A stretch of 64,000 nucleotides of DNA. Source: CAYRGQ01 sp964423925 (GTDB lineage: Bacteria > Bacteroidota > Bacteroidia > Sphingobacteriales > Sphingobacteriaceae). The notes below the pieces were generated by a model. That model was given only the letters and a program-made list of their open reading frames with translations. It did no database searches and was not told the origin of the DNA. Both the position numbers and the translations under genes were made by a program. The stretch is taken from assembly GCA_964423925.1 (NCBI GenBank), contig CAYRGQ010000002.1, positions 191,882 to 255,881 of the forward strand, read 5' to 3'. This document shows, one piece after another, positions 8,491 to 16,840 of the stretch. Every line of letters starts with the position of its first letter. Position 1 is the stretch's first letter.

Positions 8491-9456
8491 ATGCGTATTG
8501 TCTTCATGGGCACCCCCGATTTTGCCGTCGCCTCGCTTGCTGCATTGCAAAACGCTGGACACGAAATCGTGGGTGTAGTCACCGCTCCGGACAAGCCTGC
8601 CGGTCGCGGCCAGAAACTCCAACAGCCGGCTGTCAAACAGTATGCACTCGCTCATCAAATTCCGGTGTTGCAACCCCAAAAGCTGCGAGACCCGGAGTTT
8701 CTGGCTGCATTGAAGGACTGGAAGGCCGAATTGCAGGTCGTTGTGGCGTTTCGCATGTTGCCCGAGGTGGTTTGGGACATGCCTCCCCACGGCACGGTCA
8801 ACCTACACGCCTCCCTACTACCCCAATATCGCGGCGCCGCGCCCATCAACCATGCGATCATTAACGGCGAAACCGAAAGCGGGGTCACCACCTTTTTGCT
8901 TCAACATGAGATCGACACGGGAAACATCCTGTTTTCCGAAAGAATGTCGATTGGCCCCAATGAGACCGCCGGCGAATTACACGACCGCATGATGGTAATA
9001 GGCGCACATTTGCTGGTCAAGACCATCCGAGCCATCGAGGAAGGCACTGTCGTACCCCAAGCCCAAGACGCGTTATCCCAAGGGATGGAATTACGACACG
9101 CACCGAAGATATTCAAGACGGACTGCGAAATCGATTGGGCGCAGCCTGTAGCTACCGTACACAACCTGGTGCGGGGTCTCAGCCCCTATCCCACCGCCTA
9201 CACCATCCTAGAGGGCAAAACTCTCAAGATATTTCGGGCTGCACCGGAACCCATGGGGAGCGACGCACCTCCTGGCACGTATGATTCCGATGGAAAAACC
9301 TTTTTTAAATGGGCTTGCTCGGATGGGTGGCTAGTCCTTCAAGAAGTCCAGCTAGAGGGCAAGAAACGGATGGACGTCTCCGAATTCTTGCGGGGCTTTC
9401 GATTAAGTGCCAGAGCGGCGCATGATAATGGGAAAAATCAGGCAAGCCCACGGTAG
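8491..9456 (+). CDS. fmt: methionyl-tRNA formyltransferase
   Basis: Transfers the formyl group of 10-formyl-tetrahydrofolate to Met-tRNAi for translation initiation. The 321-residue product starts at ATG 8491 (MRIVFMGTPDFA); the longer open frame from 8143 overlaps the divergent permease gene and is discarded. The N-terminal formyltransferase domain shows GTPDFA, the catalytic region VNLHASLLPQYRGAAP and the loop GETESGVT. The C-terminal tRNA-binding domain begins near residue 205. Length is normal. The first codon is not preceded by a Shine-Dalgarno sequence, as is usual in this phylum. Confidence 0.95.
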   Translation: MRIVFMGTPDFAVASLAALQNAGHEIVGVVTAPDKPAGRGQKLQQPAVKQYALAHQIPVLQPQKLRDPEFLAALKDWKAELQVVVAFRMLPEVVWDMPPHGTVNLHASLLPQYRGAAPINHAIINGETESGVTTFLLQHEIDTGNILFSERMSIGPNETAGELHDRMMVIGAHLLVKTIRAIEEGTVVPQAQDALSQGMELRHAPKIFKTDCEIDWAQPVATVHNLVRGLSPYPTAYTILEGKTLKIFRAAPEPMGSDAPPGTYDSDGKTFFKWACSDGWLVLQEVQLEGKKRMDVSEFLRGFRLSARAAHDNGKNQASPR

Positions 9457-9633
9457 GATACGGCATATTCAAACGGATTTAGTCACCGGAATGTCCGCAT
9501 TCGTGTGCGTTTAGAAAACTGTTAAAAATGGAACGGTTATTGCGGTAAGAAATAGCGAAGGTCGTCGAAGTTAATTTCCTCACTATCAGAAACTTTTTCT
9601 GCCGAAAAAGGTTATTTTATTAGAAATTCTTCG

Positions 9634-9641
9634 TATTTTTG
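9634..9641 (+). promoter_or_regulatory. predicted -7 element of the rpoD promoter
   Basis: TATTTTTG fits the Bacteroidota TAnnTTTG consensus exactly and lies 37 bases before the rpoD ATG. No clear -33 TTTG is present at the expected distance. Confidence 0.5.
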
Positions 9642-9678
9642 CACACTTTTTAGTAAGAAAGGAACGTATAATAATTCA

Positions 9679-10542
9679 ATGAGACAACTCAAAATTACGC
9701 AATCGATCACCAATCGTGAGTCGCAGTCCTTGGACAAGTACTTGCATGAGATTGGCAAGGTGGATCTAATCACTGCCGAAGAGGAGGTTATCTTGGCACA
9801 GAAGATTCGGGAAGGTGACCAAGCCGCCCTGGAGCGTCTGACCAAAACCAACTTGCGTTTCGTTGTTTCCGTCGCCAAGCAGTACCAAAACCAGGGGTTG
9901 ACCTTGGGGGACTTGATCAACGAGGGCAACCTCGGCTTGATTAAGGCTGCTAAGCGATTCGACGAAACGAAAGGCTTTAAGTTCATCTCGTACGCCGTAT
10001 GGTGGATTCGCCAGTCGATCTTGCAGGCTATTGCTGAGCAATCGCGCATCGTCCGCTTGCCCCTGAACCAAGTGGGTTCGTTGAGCAAAATCAGCAAGGC
10101 ATTTTCCAAACTCGAGCAAGAGTACGAGCGCGAGCCGTCGCCTGAGGAACTGGCTGACATCCTGGAAACGACTGTCGACAAAGTGTCCGATACGCTGAGC
10201 AATTCGGGCCGTCACGTTTCCATGGACGCTCCTTTTGTGCAGGGCGAGGAAAACACGCTGTTGGACGTTCTCGAAAACGCGGATCCCGACACAGACAGCA
10301 CGCTGATCGACGAATCGCTTTCCGAAGAGATTAAGCGGTCGTTGGCCACGCTGACTGAACGTGAGCGCGAGATCATCATCTTGTTCTTTGGCTTGAGTGG
10401 TGCAAACCATCAACTTTCGCTCGAGGAAATCGGTGAGAAGTTTAACCTGACGCGGGAGCGCGTCCGCCAAATCAAGGACAAGGCGTTGCAACGTCTGCGC
10501 CACACCTCACGAAGCAGGATCCTGAAATCTTACTTGGGCTAG
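9679..10542 (+). CDS. rpoD: primary sigma factor of RNA polymerase (Bacteroidota type)
   Basis: Housekeeping sigma-70 factor of 287 residues. It lacks the long region 1.1 and the non-conserved insert of proteobacterial RpoD, as is typical for the phylum. Region 1.2 spans about residues 16-48 (SLDKYLHEIGKVDLI). Region 2 spans about 50-120, with the -10-reading part GFKFISYAVWWIRQSI. Region 3 follows, and region 4.2 lies near 248-278 (SLEEIGEKFNLTRERVRQI). It presumably reads the TTG/TAnnTTTG promoters listed in this annotation. It is monocistronic: it has its own -7 element at 9634 and a terminator at 10567. The antisense frame 9766-10503 is a shadow. Confidence 0.97.
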   Translation: MRQLKITQSITNRESQSLDKYLHEIGKVDLITAEEEVILAQKIREGDQAALERLTKTNLRFVVSVAKQYQNQGLTLGDLINEGNLGLIKAAKRFDETKGFKFISYAVWWIRQSILQAIAEQSRIVRLPLNQVGSLSKISKAFSKLEQEYEREPSPEELADILETTVDKVSDTLSNSGRHVSMDAPFVQGEENTLLDVLENADPDTDSTLIDESLSEEIKRSLATLTEREREIIILFFGLSGANHQLSLEEIGEKFNLTRERVRQIKDKALQRLRHTSRSRILKSYLG

Positions 10543-10566
10543 ACGCCCCGATACTGAAAAAAATGG

Positions 10567-10600
10567 AAAGCCGCAGGTGATGAACTTGCGGCTTTATTGT
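10567..10600 (+). terminator. rho-independent terminator after rpoD
   Basis: Inverted repeat AAAGCCGCA / TGCGGCTTT with an 11-base loop, ending in a T-rich tail, 24 bases after the rpoD stop. Confidence 0.8.
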
Positions 10601-10656
10601 TTGTCTCCTCACGCAAGTAAAAGCAAATATTTTTTATGTTTTCAGGATTTTTATCT

Positions 10657-10664
10657 TAGGTTTG
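10657..10664 (+). promoter_or_regulatory. predicted -7 element of the OmpH-like gene
   Basis: TAGGTTTG matches TAnnTTTG exactly, 37 bases before the ATG at 10702 and downstream of the rpoD terminator. Confidence 0.55.
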
Positions 10665-10701
10665 CGCTTGTTGAAAATCTTGTTAAAACACTATTCAAAA
10701 G

Positions 10702-11310
10702 ATGAAGAAGACGCTTAAATCCTTTTTGCAGGCCGGAATAGCCATCTCGGCCATCGCTGTGATGGCATCTTGCAATCAAGGAACGAACTCAGGTAACACG
10801 TCAGTGGCGGGCGGTGATTCGCTAAGTACGGAAGCCGTTGCCGAGAAAATCGTATATATCAATTCGGACACGTTGCTTGAAAACTACGAATATTTCAAGG
10901 AAATCCGTGCACGACTCGAAGACAAAGCCAAAAAAGCGCAGGCGGATATGCAAAGCCGAAGCACGGCTTTCCAACGCGAAATAGCCGACTACCAGCAAAA
11001 AGCCCCTACGATGAGCGCAGCTGATCGGCAAAGCACTGAGGAGCGCCTGGCTCGCAAGCAGGACGAATTGGCTCGCCACCAGCAAAACGCAGGCGCGGCC
11101 TTTGCCCAGGAGGAAGCTGACGAAAACGAAAAACTCTACAAGAAGATCACCGAGTACCTGAAGGAACACGCTAAACAAAACGGCTATAAGCTTGTGTTGA
11201 CCTACTCGACTGCCAGCCCCGCCGTGCTGTATGCCGACGAGAGCCTGGAGATTACCCAAGAAGTGCTGACGGCATTAAACGCAGCCTACGCAAAAGAGAA
11301 TAAAAAATAA
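10702..11310 (+). CDS. OmpH/Skp-like lipoprotein
   Basis: Envelope protein of 202 residues of the OmpH (Skp chaperone) family, made as a lipoprotein. The signal peptide ends in MASC with the lipidated Cys at residue 24. After a low-complexity Ser/Gly/Thr linker, the segment KIVYINSDTLLENYEYFK (about 49-66) is the OmpH N-terminal strand and start of helix. A long charged coiled coil covers about residues 65-165, and the return strand is YKLVLTYS with AVLYAD. Soluble Skp holds unfolded outer-membrane proteins; a lipidated copy suggests a membrane-anchored version (inference). It stands alone, bounded by a promoter and a terminator. Confidence 0.88.
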   Translation: MKKTLKSFLQAGIAISAIAVMASCNQGTNSGNTSVAGGDSLSTEAVAEKIVYINSDTLLENYEYFKEIRARLEDKAKKAQADMQSRSTAFQREIADYQQKAPTMSAADRQSTEERLARKQDELARHQQNAGAAFAQEEADENEKLYKKITEYLKEHAKQNGYKLVLTYSTASPAVLYADESLEITQEVLTALNAAYAKENKK

Positions 11311-11332
11311 CCAATTACCGTTGTACCGGTAT

Positions 11333-11367
11333 AAAAAAGCCGCCCTTGGTCAAAGGTCGGCTTTTTT
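11333..11367 (+). terminator. rho-independent terminator after the OmpH-like gene
   Basis: AAAAAGCCG pairs with CGGCTTTTTT across an inner CCTTTG/CAAAGG-like stem, ending in six T residues. The symmetric A and T runs mean it could work in both directions. Confidence 0.8.
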
Positions 11368-11454
11368 CGGTTTTGTCCGACCTCATACGCCCATCGGTGA
11401 AAGCGGCGAAAACGCTGCAAACCGAAATTTCCTGCGTATTTCGTCCACAAATAG

Positions 11455-11462
11455 TATCTTTG
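11455..11462 (+). promoter_or_regulatory. predicted -7 element directly before the glycosyltransferase start
   Basis: TATCTTTG matches TAnnTTTG exactly. Only six bases separate it from the ATG at 11469, so a transcript begun at the normal distance would have almost no leader. Confidence 0.55.
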
Positions 11463-11468
11463 ACGCCT

Positions 11469-12608
11469 ATGGACGTGCACCTGCTCTTGGCCCAGTACCT
11501 GCCCCACGTGCTCCTCGGAGCATGCGGCCTTTTCCTCCTCATCCAGCTATATTACATTCTATTTGTATACAGCAAATTAGCCCGGCACCGGTCCACGTCC
11601 GACGAAGCGGCTCCGCACCCGCCCCTTTCGGTCATTATCTGCGCTCGCAACGAAGAGGAAAACTTACGCACCTTCTTGCTATCGGTATTGGCACAGGACT
11701 ATCCCGAGTTTGAGGTGATTCTGGTCAACGATTATTCGGAAGATGACTCTAAATGGTTGCTGAAGGAGTTCATGGCTACGCACCCCAACCTTCGGGTGAT
11801 CGAAATAGCGGAACATATTCGTCTGAAGCATGGCAAGAAATTCGCTGTTACCCTCGGAGTCAAGGGCGCGCAATACGAGCATCTCGTGTTTACCGACGCG
11901 GATTGCCAACCCCAATCCGACCAATGGCTCAGGAAGATGGCGGCGGCGTTTAGCTCCGATAAGGAAATCGTACTCGGTTATTCCCCGTATCTCAAGCAGG
12001 ACGGCCTACTAGGACTCCTGATCCAATTCGAAACGTTCCACACGGCCATGAGCTATCTGTCCTATGCGCTGAAAGGCAACGCATACATGGGCGTCGGCCG
12101 TAATATGGCCTACACCAAGTCGCTTTTTTTCAAGGGGAAAGGCTTCGCGTCCCACATGCACATTCCCTCGGGCGACGACGACCTGTTCGTTAACCAAAAT
12201 GCCACGCGTACCAACACCGCAATCTGTATCGACCCCGATGCGCATGTTTGGAGCAAGCCCAAGGAGACTTTCACGGCATATTACCGCCAAAAGACCCGGC
12301 ACGCGGGGGCATCAAAAGCCTATAAATCGGGTCACCGTCGGATGCTTGCCCGCCAACTGATATCGGCGGTCTTGTTTTATCTTGCCTGCATTGTGTGCGT
12401 CGCCGTGCTTCCCCTTTACTGGCCCTACGTGTTGGGCATGTACCTCCTACGCCTCGTGGCCCAAACTTTAGTTTACTATCCCATCATGTCCAAGCTGCAG
12501 GTCAAACAGCTGTTTTGGTGGCTGCCACTCGCAGACGTGTTCTTCTATTTTTATATTTGCATCAACGGATTTTTTGCACTCTTCAAAAACGATGTGCAGT
12601 GGAAATAG
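11469..12608 (+). CDS. membrane glycosyltransferase, family 2
   Basis: GT-A-fold glycosyltransferase of 379 residues. I chose ATG 11469 because a consensus -7 element ends at 11462, which excludes the longer frame from 11346. One N-terminal membrane helix (about 10-33) is followed by the catalytic domain: LSVIICARNEEENL near 53-66, the DxD-like FTDADCQPQ near 139-147, and GDDDLFVNQNA with the KPKETFTAYYRQKTRH segment (the Q-x-x-R-H acceptor motif region). Three or so membrane helices form the C-terminus. This is the pattern of processive or lipid-linked glycosyltransferases (poly-N-acetylglucosamine or cellulose synthase-like); the product is unknown. rsmG follows 63 bases later. Confidence 0.88.
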   Translation: MDVHLLLAQYLPHVLLGACGLFLLIQLYYILFVYSKLARHRSTSDEAAPHPPLSVIICARNEEENLRTFLLSVLAQDYPEFEVILVNDYSEDDSKWLLKEFMATHPNLRVIEIAEHIRLKHGKKFAVTLGVKGAQYEHLVFTDADCQPQSDQWLRKMAAAFSSDKEIVLGYSPYLKQDGLLGLLIQFETFHTAMSYLSYALKGNAYMGVGRNMAYTKSLFFKGKGFASHMHIPSGDDDLFVNQNATRTNTAICIDPDAHVWSKPKETFTAYYRQKTRHAGASKAYKSGHRRMLARQLISAVLFYLACIVCVAVLPLYWPYVLGMYLLRLVAQTLVYYPIMSKLQVKQLFWWLPLADVFFYFYICINGFFALFKNDVQWK

Positions 12609-12671
12609 TGAACCAATGGCCATATAATTGCATCAGCCGTCCCGGCACGAACATCAATCATTACCCTTACC

Positions 12672-13307
12672 ATGCTTGACCCTACCGTCGATATCATATA
12701 TCGGTATTTTCCAGCGCTAACCGAAAAGCAACGCGCTCAATTCGAGGCACTCGGTACGCTGTATCCGCATTGGAATGCACAAATCAACGTCATATCACGA
12801 AAGGACATTGAAAGCCTCTACCTGCGCCATGTCCTGCACTCCTTGGGCATCGCCAAAGTACTCACGTTCAAACCAGGCAGCCGTATATTGGACGTAGGTA
12901 CCGGAGGCGGCTTTCCCGGCATCCCGCTTGCCATCCTCTTTCCTGAAGTATCATTTGATCTAGCCGACTCCATTGGCAAGAAAATCAAGGTAGTACAGGA
13001 AGTAGCCAGTGCTATCGGATTGGAAAACGTGGAAGCTTTTCACATTCGCGCAGAACAGCTAGACGGCAAGTACGATTTTGTGGTTTCGCGTGCGGTTACA
13101 CGGCTGGCGCAGTTCCATCCTTGGATACGCAACAAATTCCTGAAGCAGGACAAAAACGCGCTGCCTAATGGGTTGCTTTATCTAAAGGGCGGTGACCTGT
13201 CCGAAGAGATTCGCGAGGCCAAGCTCAAAGCAAATATGCATCCCCTATCGGACTTTTTTACAGAGGATTTTTTCGATACCAAATACGTCGTCTACGTGCA
13301 AGGCTAG
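12672..13307 (+). CDS. rsmG: 16S rRNA (guanine-527-N7) methyltransferase
   Basis: S-adenosylmethionine-dependent methyltransferase of 211 residues acting on G527 of 16S rRNA. The family signature is clear: NAQINVISRKDIESLYLRH in the N-terminal part, then the SAM-binding loop ILDVGTGGGFPGIPLAI near residues 72-88, and the catalytic-region VVSRAVTRL near 138-146. Length and order are normal. Its 3' end overlaps the convergent DinB gene by four bases. It probably shares a transcript with the glycosyltransferase upstream. Confidence 0.95.
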   Translation: MLDPTVDIIYRYFPALTEKQRAQFEALGTLYPHWNAQINVISRKDIESLYLRHVLHSLGIAKVLTFKPGSRILDVGTGGGFPGIPLAILFPEVSFDLADSIGKKIKVVQEVASAIGLENVEAFHIRAEQLDGKYDFVVSRAVTRLAQFHPWIRNKFLKQDKNALPNGLLYLKGGDLSEEIREAKLKANMHPLSDFFTEDFFDTKYVVYVQG

Positions 13308-13822
13308 GACACGCGACTTACCCAGCGCACGGTGACGAGCAACTGGCCGACATGTCGCTGCGTATGCTCGGCAGCATGGAACAGCAAGCCCAGCAACGTC
13401 GTCGGAATGCGCTTTCTTCCCAAGTATCGCGGTTGGGTCAACGTGGATTCATCCGTCTCACGTAGCTGTTGCAAAACATCCTGCACTTGCCGACCGAAGG
13501 CATCCACCAAGGTTGCTGAACGGATTGCGGGATCAGCTTGCCCTTCGGCGCGAAGCGCGGCAAATTGCTGATCGGAAAGTGTCGCCTCCCGTGCGTATGT
13601 AAACAACCGATCGACCACGCCACACACGTGCTGCAGGTGAAATCCCACGGAAGCCATTCCGCCGGGAGTCTCCCACAGCAGATGGTCGTCAAAACCATCC
13701 ATGTGGCATGCCATCTCTTCGTGGGCCTGCAATAGCGCATGCGCAACGGGTTGCAACAGTGCCGGCACACCCTCAATCGGGCCCCGCATCCAAACTTCGG
13801 GCTGGTTCGCTTCCATACTCAT
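13304..13822 (-). CDS. DinB-family metal-binding protein
   Basis: Four-helix-bundle protein of 172 residues of the DinB/YfiT superfamily. The likely metal ligands are His62 (SVGFHLQHV, with a second His at 65) and the HxxxHxxxH series at His149, His153 and His157. Family members bind a divalent metal; some transfer thiols such as bacillithiol, most are uncharacterised, so no reaction is given. It is the last gene of an operon with an FMN reductase (14 bases upstream) and a 74-residue protein, and it converges on rsmG. Confidence 0.85.
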   Translation of the reverse strand: MSMEANQPEVWMRGPIEGVPALLQPVAHALLQAHEEMACHMDGFDDHLLWETPGGMASVGFHLQHVCGVVDRLFTYAREATLSDQQFAALRAEGQADPAIRSATLVDAFGRQVQDVLQQLRETDESTLTQPRYLGRKRIPTTLLGLLFHAAEHTQRHVGQLLVTVRWVSRVS

Positions 13823-13836
13823 AATGTCCGCGTTAA

Positions 13837-14412
13837 CTAAGATGAACCCCTATCGGCTTGCCGCGCCGTGTTCAGCGCCTCGGCGAGCCAAAGAAATTCC
13901 GTGATAAAACGATCGATGGCGGGCTGAAAATCGGCATCGATAAGCTGGCCTGACTCGTCAAATTTTTTCGTAACGGTCGGTGTGATCAGCATCCGCGGCG
14001 AAAGCACGCCAAATAGCGCAACCACGTAATGTTGCAGGGCCAAGGAGGCACGCATACCGCCCATCAAGCCGGTAGAGGACGTTGCAATGCCAAAGGTCTT
14101 TTGGGACTGCTTGTTAAAATGGTCGAACAGCCGCTTAAGCGCAAAGGGATATCCGCCGTTGTATTCTGGCGAGACCAAAACGTACGCATCCGTCGCGTCC
14201 ATGATGTCGTATAACGGTAGCAAATCCGCGGCACAGTCTTCCCGTTTGCGATAGACCTGCTGCCCTTGCGGAAATTTGTCCAACCAATCGCGCACATCCA
14301 CCAACGTAACCGTATGCGGCGTTCGCTGTGCGAGCGTCCCATGCAAATGTCTAGCGACCCGTACGCTGACGCTCTCAGCGCGGGGACTGGATGAAACAAT
14401 TGTGATATTCAT
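13837..14412 (-). CDS. NADPH-dependent FMN reductase family protein
   Basis: Flavodoxin-fold protein of 191 residues. The FMN phosphate loop is SSSPRAESVSVRVA near residues 7-20, and the isoalloxazine-contact motif is SPEYNGGYPFALKRLFDH near 80-97. Relatives reduce FMN, quinones, azo dyes or chromate; which applies here is not visible. It lies 17 bases after the 74-residue gene and 14 bases before the DinB gene, so the three form an operon. Confidence 0.88.
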   Translation of the reverse strand: MNITIVSSSPRAESVSVRVARHLHGTLAQRTPHTVTLVDVRDWLDKFPQGQQVYRKREDCAADLLPLYDIMDATDAYVLVSPEYNGGYPFALKRLFDHFNKQSQKTFGIATSSTGLMGGMRASLALQHYVVALFGVLSPRMLITPTVTKKFDESGQLIDADFQPAIDRFITEFLWLAEALNTARQADRGSS

Positions 14413-14429
14413 GGTATTCCGGCTTAGCG

Positions 14430-14654
14430 CTATCCCTCCCGTTCTAAAATCGCCCGACCAATGGCATTCACCTCCTCATCCAAGCCAAAGCGTGGTAATC
14501 CCGACTCCGGATCGAGTTTCAGCCATTGCGTATCGGTATCTTTTTGGATTTGAAGGTATTCCTTTCCTTCCTTGTAGATGGTATATGTATTTTCCTCTTC
14601 GGGAAAAATTGCATAGGCTGTGCCGTGCACAACCAGGTCAAAGGGTTCAATCAT
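14430..14654 (-). CDS. small conserved-looking protein, function unknown
   Basis: 74-residue protein from ATG 14654 (MIEPFDLVVHGTAYAIFPEE). The longer frame from 14726 adds residues that look non-coding. It is a compact, soluble, strand-rich sequence with no cysteine and no membrane segment. It contains the YTIYKEGKEYLQIQKD segment, which looks like a beta hairpin. I do not recognise a named domain. It is the first gene of the operon with the FMN reductase and the DinB protein. Confidence 0.65.
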   Translation of the reverse strand: MIEPFDLVVHGTAYAIFPEEENTYTIYKEGKEYLQIQKDTDTQWLKLDPESGLPRFGLDEEVNAIGRAILEREG

Positions 14655-14751
14655 TACTATATAGTTTATTGGTAAAGTTAAGGATTTTTTCCAAAGTGGC
14701 TCGGCGGCCAGACGCAAGCCAAGCAACGGTCAGAAGGGCGAATAAACACAT

Positions 14752-14785
14752 AAAAAAACCGCTCCATGTGTATGGAACGGCTTTT
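14752..14785 (-). terminator. rho-independent terminator after tRNA-Arg
   Basis: CCGCTCCAT pairs with ATGGAACGG around a four-base loop. On the minus strand the stem is followed by a run of seven T, 3 to 30 bases beyond the tRNA end. Confidence 0.75.
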
Positions 14786-14787
14786 CG

Positions 14788-14861
14788 TACGCCAATCAGG
14801 ATTCGAACCTGAGACCGACGGTTTAGAAAACCGTTGCTCTATCCAGCTGAGCTATTGGCGC
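14788..14861 (-). tRNA. tRNA-Arg (anticodon TCT)
   Basis: 74 bases folding as a cloverleaf on the minus strand. The acceptor is GCGCCAA / TTGGCGT (first pair G-U), the D arm GCTC-GAGC, the anticodon stem ACGGT/ACCGT with loop TTTCTAA (anticodon TCT, reading AGA), and the T loop TTCGAAT. The CCA end is not encoded. Confidence 0.95.
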
Positions 14862-14920
14862 GGGCAATACAGGCTGCAAAAATAAGAATTTATCTTATAA
14901 TCCCACCTGTAAACCTTCTG

Positions 14921-14953
14921 AAAAAACGAGGCCGCATCGTTATGCGGCTTCGC
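14921..14953 (-). terminator. rho-independent terminator after dnaJ
   Basis: On the minus strand GCCGCAT / ATGCGGC with a four-base loop is followed by six T, 24 bases beyond the dnaJ stop. Confidence 0.75.
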
Positions 14954-14976
14954 TCTTAGTTTATATACATTTCGAG

Positions 14977-16122
14977 CTATTCGAAATATTCCTTTACGCG
15001 TTCGAAAAAGGATTTTTCACTGCGTCCAGGTTGTGGCTTGAAGTTAGGCGAATTCCGCAAGCTTTCCAACACGTTCTTCTCTTCGGCCGAAAGAGCCTTT
15101 GGTGTCCAAACGTTAACGTACACCAATTGGTCGCCTCGCTGGTAAGAATTGACTTCGGGCACGCCCTTGCCTTTCAAGCGTAGAATTTTACCTCCTTGGG
15201 TCCCCGGTTCGATCTTGATTTTGGCCTTGCCGTCTATGGTGGGAATTTCCGCGCTGGTACCCAAAGCCGCGTCTACGAAGTTGATGTACAGGTCGTAGAT
15301 GACATTCATGCCCTCACGCTTGAGGTGCTCGTGCGGAACCTCTTCGATCAGGATAATCAGATCGCCCGGAATCCCGCTGCGCGGTGCTGCATTACCCTTT
15401 CCACTCATCGAAAGCTGCATGCCTTCGCTGACGCCAGCCGGGATGTTAATCGTTATGGTTTCTTCGCCACGCACCAGACCGTCTCCACGGCACGTCGTAC
15501 ACTTGGCCGTTATTTCCACCCCTTCGCCGCCACAGGCGTTACAGGTACTGGTGGTCTGCATTTGCCCTAGAATGGTGTTGGTTACGCGGCGTACCGTACC
15601 CGATCCGCCACAGTTGCGGCAGGTATGGAACGACGATCTGTCGCGCGCGCCACTACCGTCGCAGGACGAACAAATCACCTGCTTATTGACCTTGATTTTC
15701 TTTTCAACACCTTTAGCGATTTCTTCTAGCGTGAGCTTGACCTTGATGCGCAGGTTGGTTCCTTTAGAAACCCGACGACCGCCTTGGCGGCTACCACCGC
15801 CGAAGAAGCTTTCGAAAGGACTGCCGCCTCCGCCGAAAATATCACCGAATTGGCTGAATATGTCTTCCATATTCATGCCTCCGCCACCATAACCACCCTG
15901 GCTGCCGGCATGACCGAATTGGTCGTAGCGTTGGCGTTTCTCGGGGTTACTCAGTACCTCATATGCCTCGGCCGCCTCTTTAAACTTCTCTTCGGCTTCT
16001 TTGTTGTCAGGATTTTTATCGGGGTGGTACTTAATCGCTAATTTGCGGTAAGCGGACTTGATTTCCGCCGTATCAGCATTTCTAGAAACACCCAGCACGT
16101 CATAGTAATCTCTCTTCGCCAT
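14977..16122 (-). CDS. dnaJ: chaperone DnaJ
   Basis: Hsp40 co-chaperone that delivers substrates to DnaK and stimulates its ATPase, 381 residues. The J-domain has HPD near residue 33 (IKYHPDKNPDN). A Gly/Phe-rich region follows (about 70-115, with GGGGSPFESFFGGGS). Four zinc-finger repeats are seen: CSSCDGSG, CRNCGGSG, CNACGGEG and CTTCRGDG (about 148-215). The C-terminal substrate-binding domain is complete. It lies 15 bases after grpE in the same operon and ends at its own terminator. dnaK is not in the window. Confidence 0.97.
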   Translation of the reverse strand: MAKRDYYDVLGVSRNADTAEIKSAYRKLAIKYHPDKNPDNKEAEEKFKEAAEAYEVLSNPEKRQRYDQFGHAGSQGGYGGGGMNMEDIFSQFGDIFGGGGSPFESFFGGGSRQGGRRVSKGTNLRIKVKLTLEEIAKGVEKKIKVNKQVICSSCDGSGARDRSSFHTCRNCGGSGTVRRVTNTILGQMQTTSTCNACGGEGVEITAKCTTCRGDGLVRGEETITINIPAGVSEGMQLSMSGKGNAAPRSGIPGDLIILIEEVPHEHLKREGMNVIYDLYINFVDAALGTSAEIPTIDGKAKIKIEPGTQGGKILRLKGKGVPEVNSYQRGDQLVYVNVWTPKALSAEEKNVLESLRNSPNFKPQPGRSEKSFFERVKEYFE

Positions 16123-16137
16123 ACGTTCTTTATTCTA

Positions 16138-16704
16138 TTAATTTCCGACCACCACTTTGGCATGTCGTAGTACGAGGTCATTAAGAAAATAGCCTTTCTC
16201 GATCTCGTCGATGACCTTTCCTTTCATATCCTCACTCGGTGACGGGACACTCGTAATCGCTTCCTGCAGTTCCGCGTCAAACGGCTTGCCTATCGACTCC
16301 ATCTCCTTAAGTCCCTGCTGTTCCAACATTTTCTTCAGTTTCTGGCTTACAAGTACAATGCCTTCGCGAATGGATTCCACGTCCGTTGCCTGCTCCGTCG
16401 CTTTCAGCGCCCTGTCAAAATCATCGAGAATAGGCAACAGGTTAAAAATTACGTCCTTGCTCGCCGATTGTATCAATGCGATACGCTCCTTTGCCGTCCG
16501 ACGCTTATAGTTGTCGAATTCGGCGTAAAGCCTGATATATTTGTCATTGGCGACCTCGAGCGCTGCCTCCAAATCAGGTTCTTCCGTATTTTCCACAGTT
16601 ACCTCTTCTTGTTGCACTGCCTTTTGCTCTTGCGTTTCGTTTTGTTCCTCCATTATCTCCTTGGCATCGTTTTTCTTTTTGTTTTCTCCCATGGTATCAG
16701 TCAA
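16138..16704 (-). CDS. grpE: nucleotide exchange factor GrpE
   Basis: Exchange factor for DnaK, 188 residues. The first 45 residues are acidic and glutamine-rich. A long coiled-coil helix follows (NDKYIRLYAEFDNYKRRTAKE near 53-73), and the C-terminal beta domain ends with the family motif GYFLNDLVLRHAKVVVG. The start at 16704 is used; an in-frame ATG at 16692 (MGENKKKND) is an equal alternative. First gene of the grpE-dnaJ pair. Confidence 0.95.
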   Translation of the reverse strand: MTDTMGENKKKNDAKEIMEEQNETQEQKAVQQEEVTVENTEEPDLEAALEVANDKYIRLYAEFDNYKRRTAKERIALIQSASKDVIFNLLPILDDFDRALKATEQATDVESIREGIVLVSQKLKKMLEQQGLKEMESIGKPFDAELQEAITSVPSPSEDMKGKVIDEIEKGYFLNDLVLRHAKVVVGN

Positions 16705-16840
16705 TTATAACATGTTCAATACTGATAGACTATCTTATCAAACGCTTTGCCAACCCCCAAAAACCGACATGCTGTCAGTTATTCGTTTGCTAATCGCGCA
16801 TTTTGACGGGTTTAAAATGGGGTTTTGGCAGTGGCAGGGT

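Noticed and set aside
9766..10503. Minus-strand frame of 245 codons inside rpoD
   Set aside because: Antisense shadow of a highly conserved sigma factor gene.
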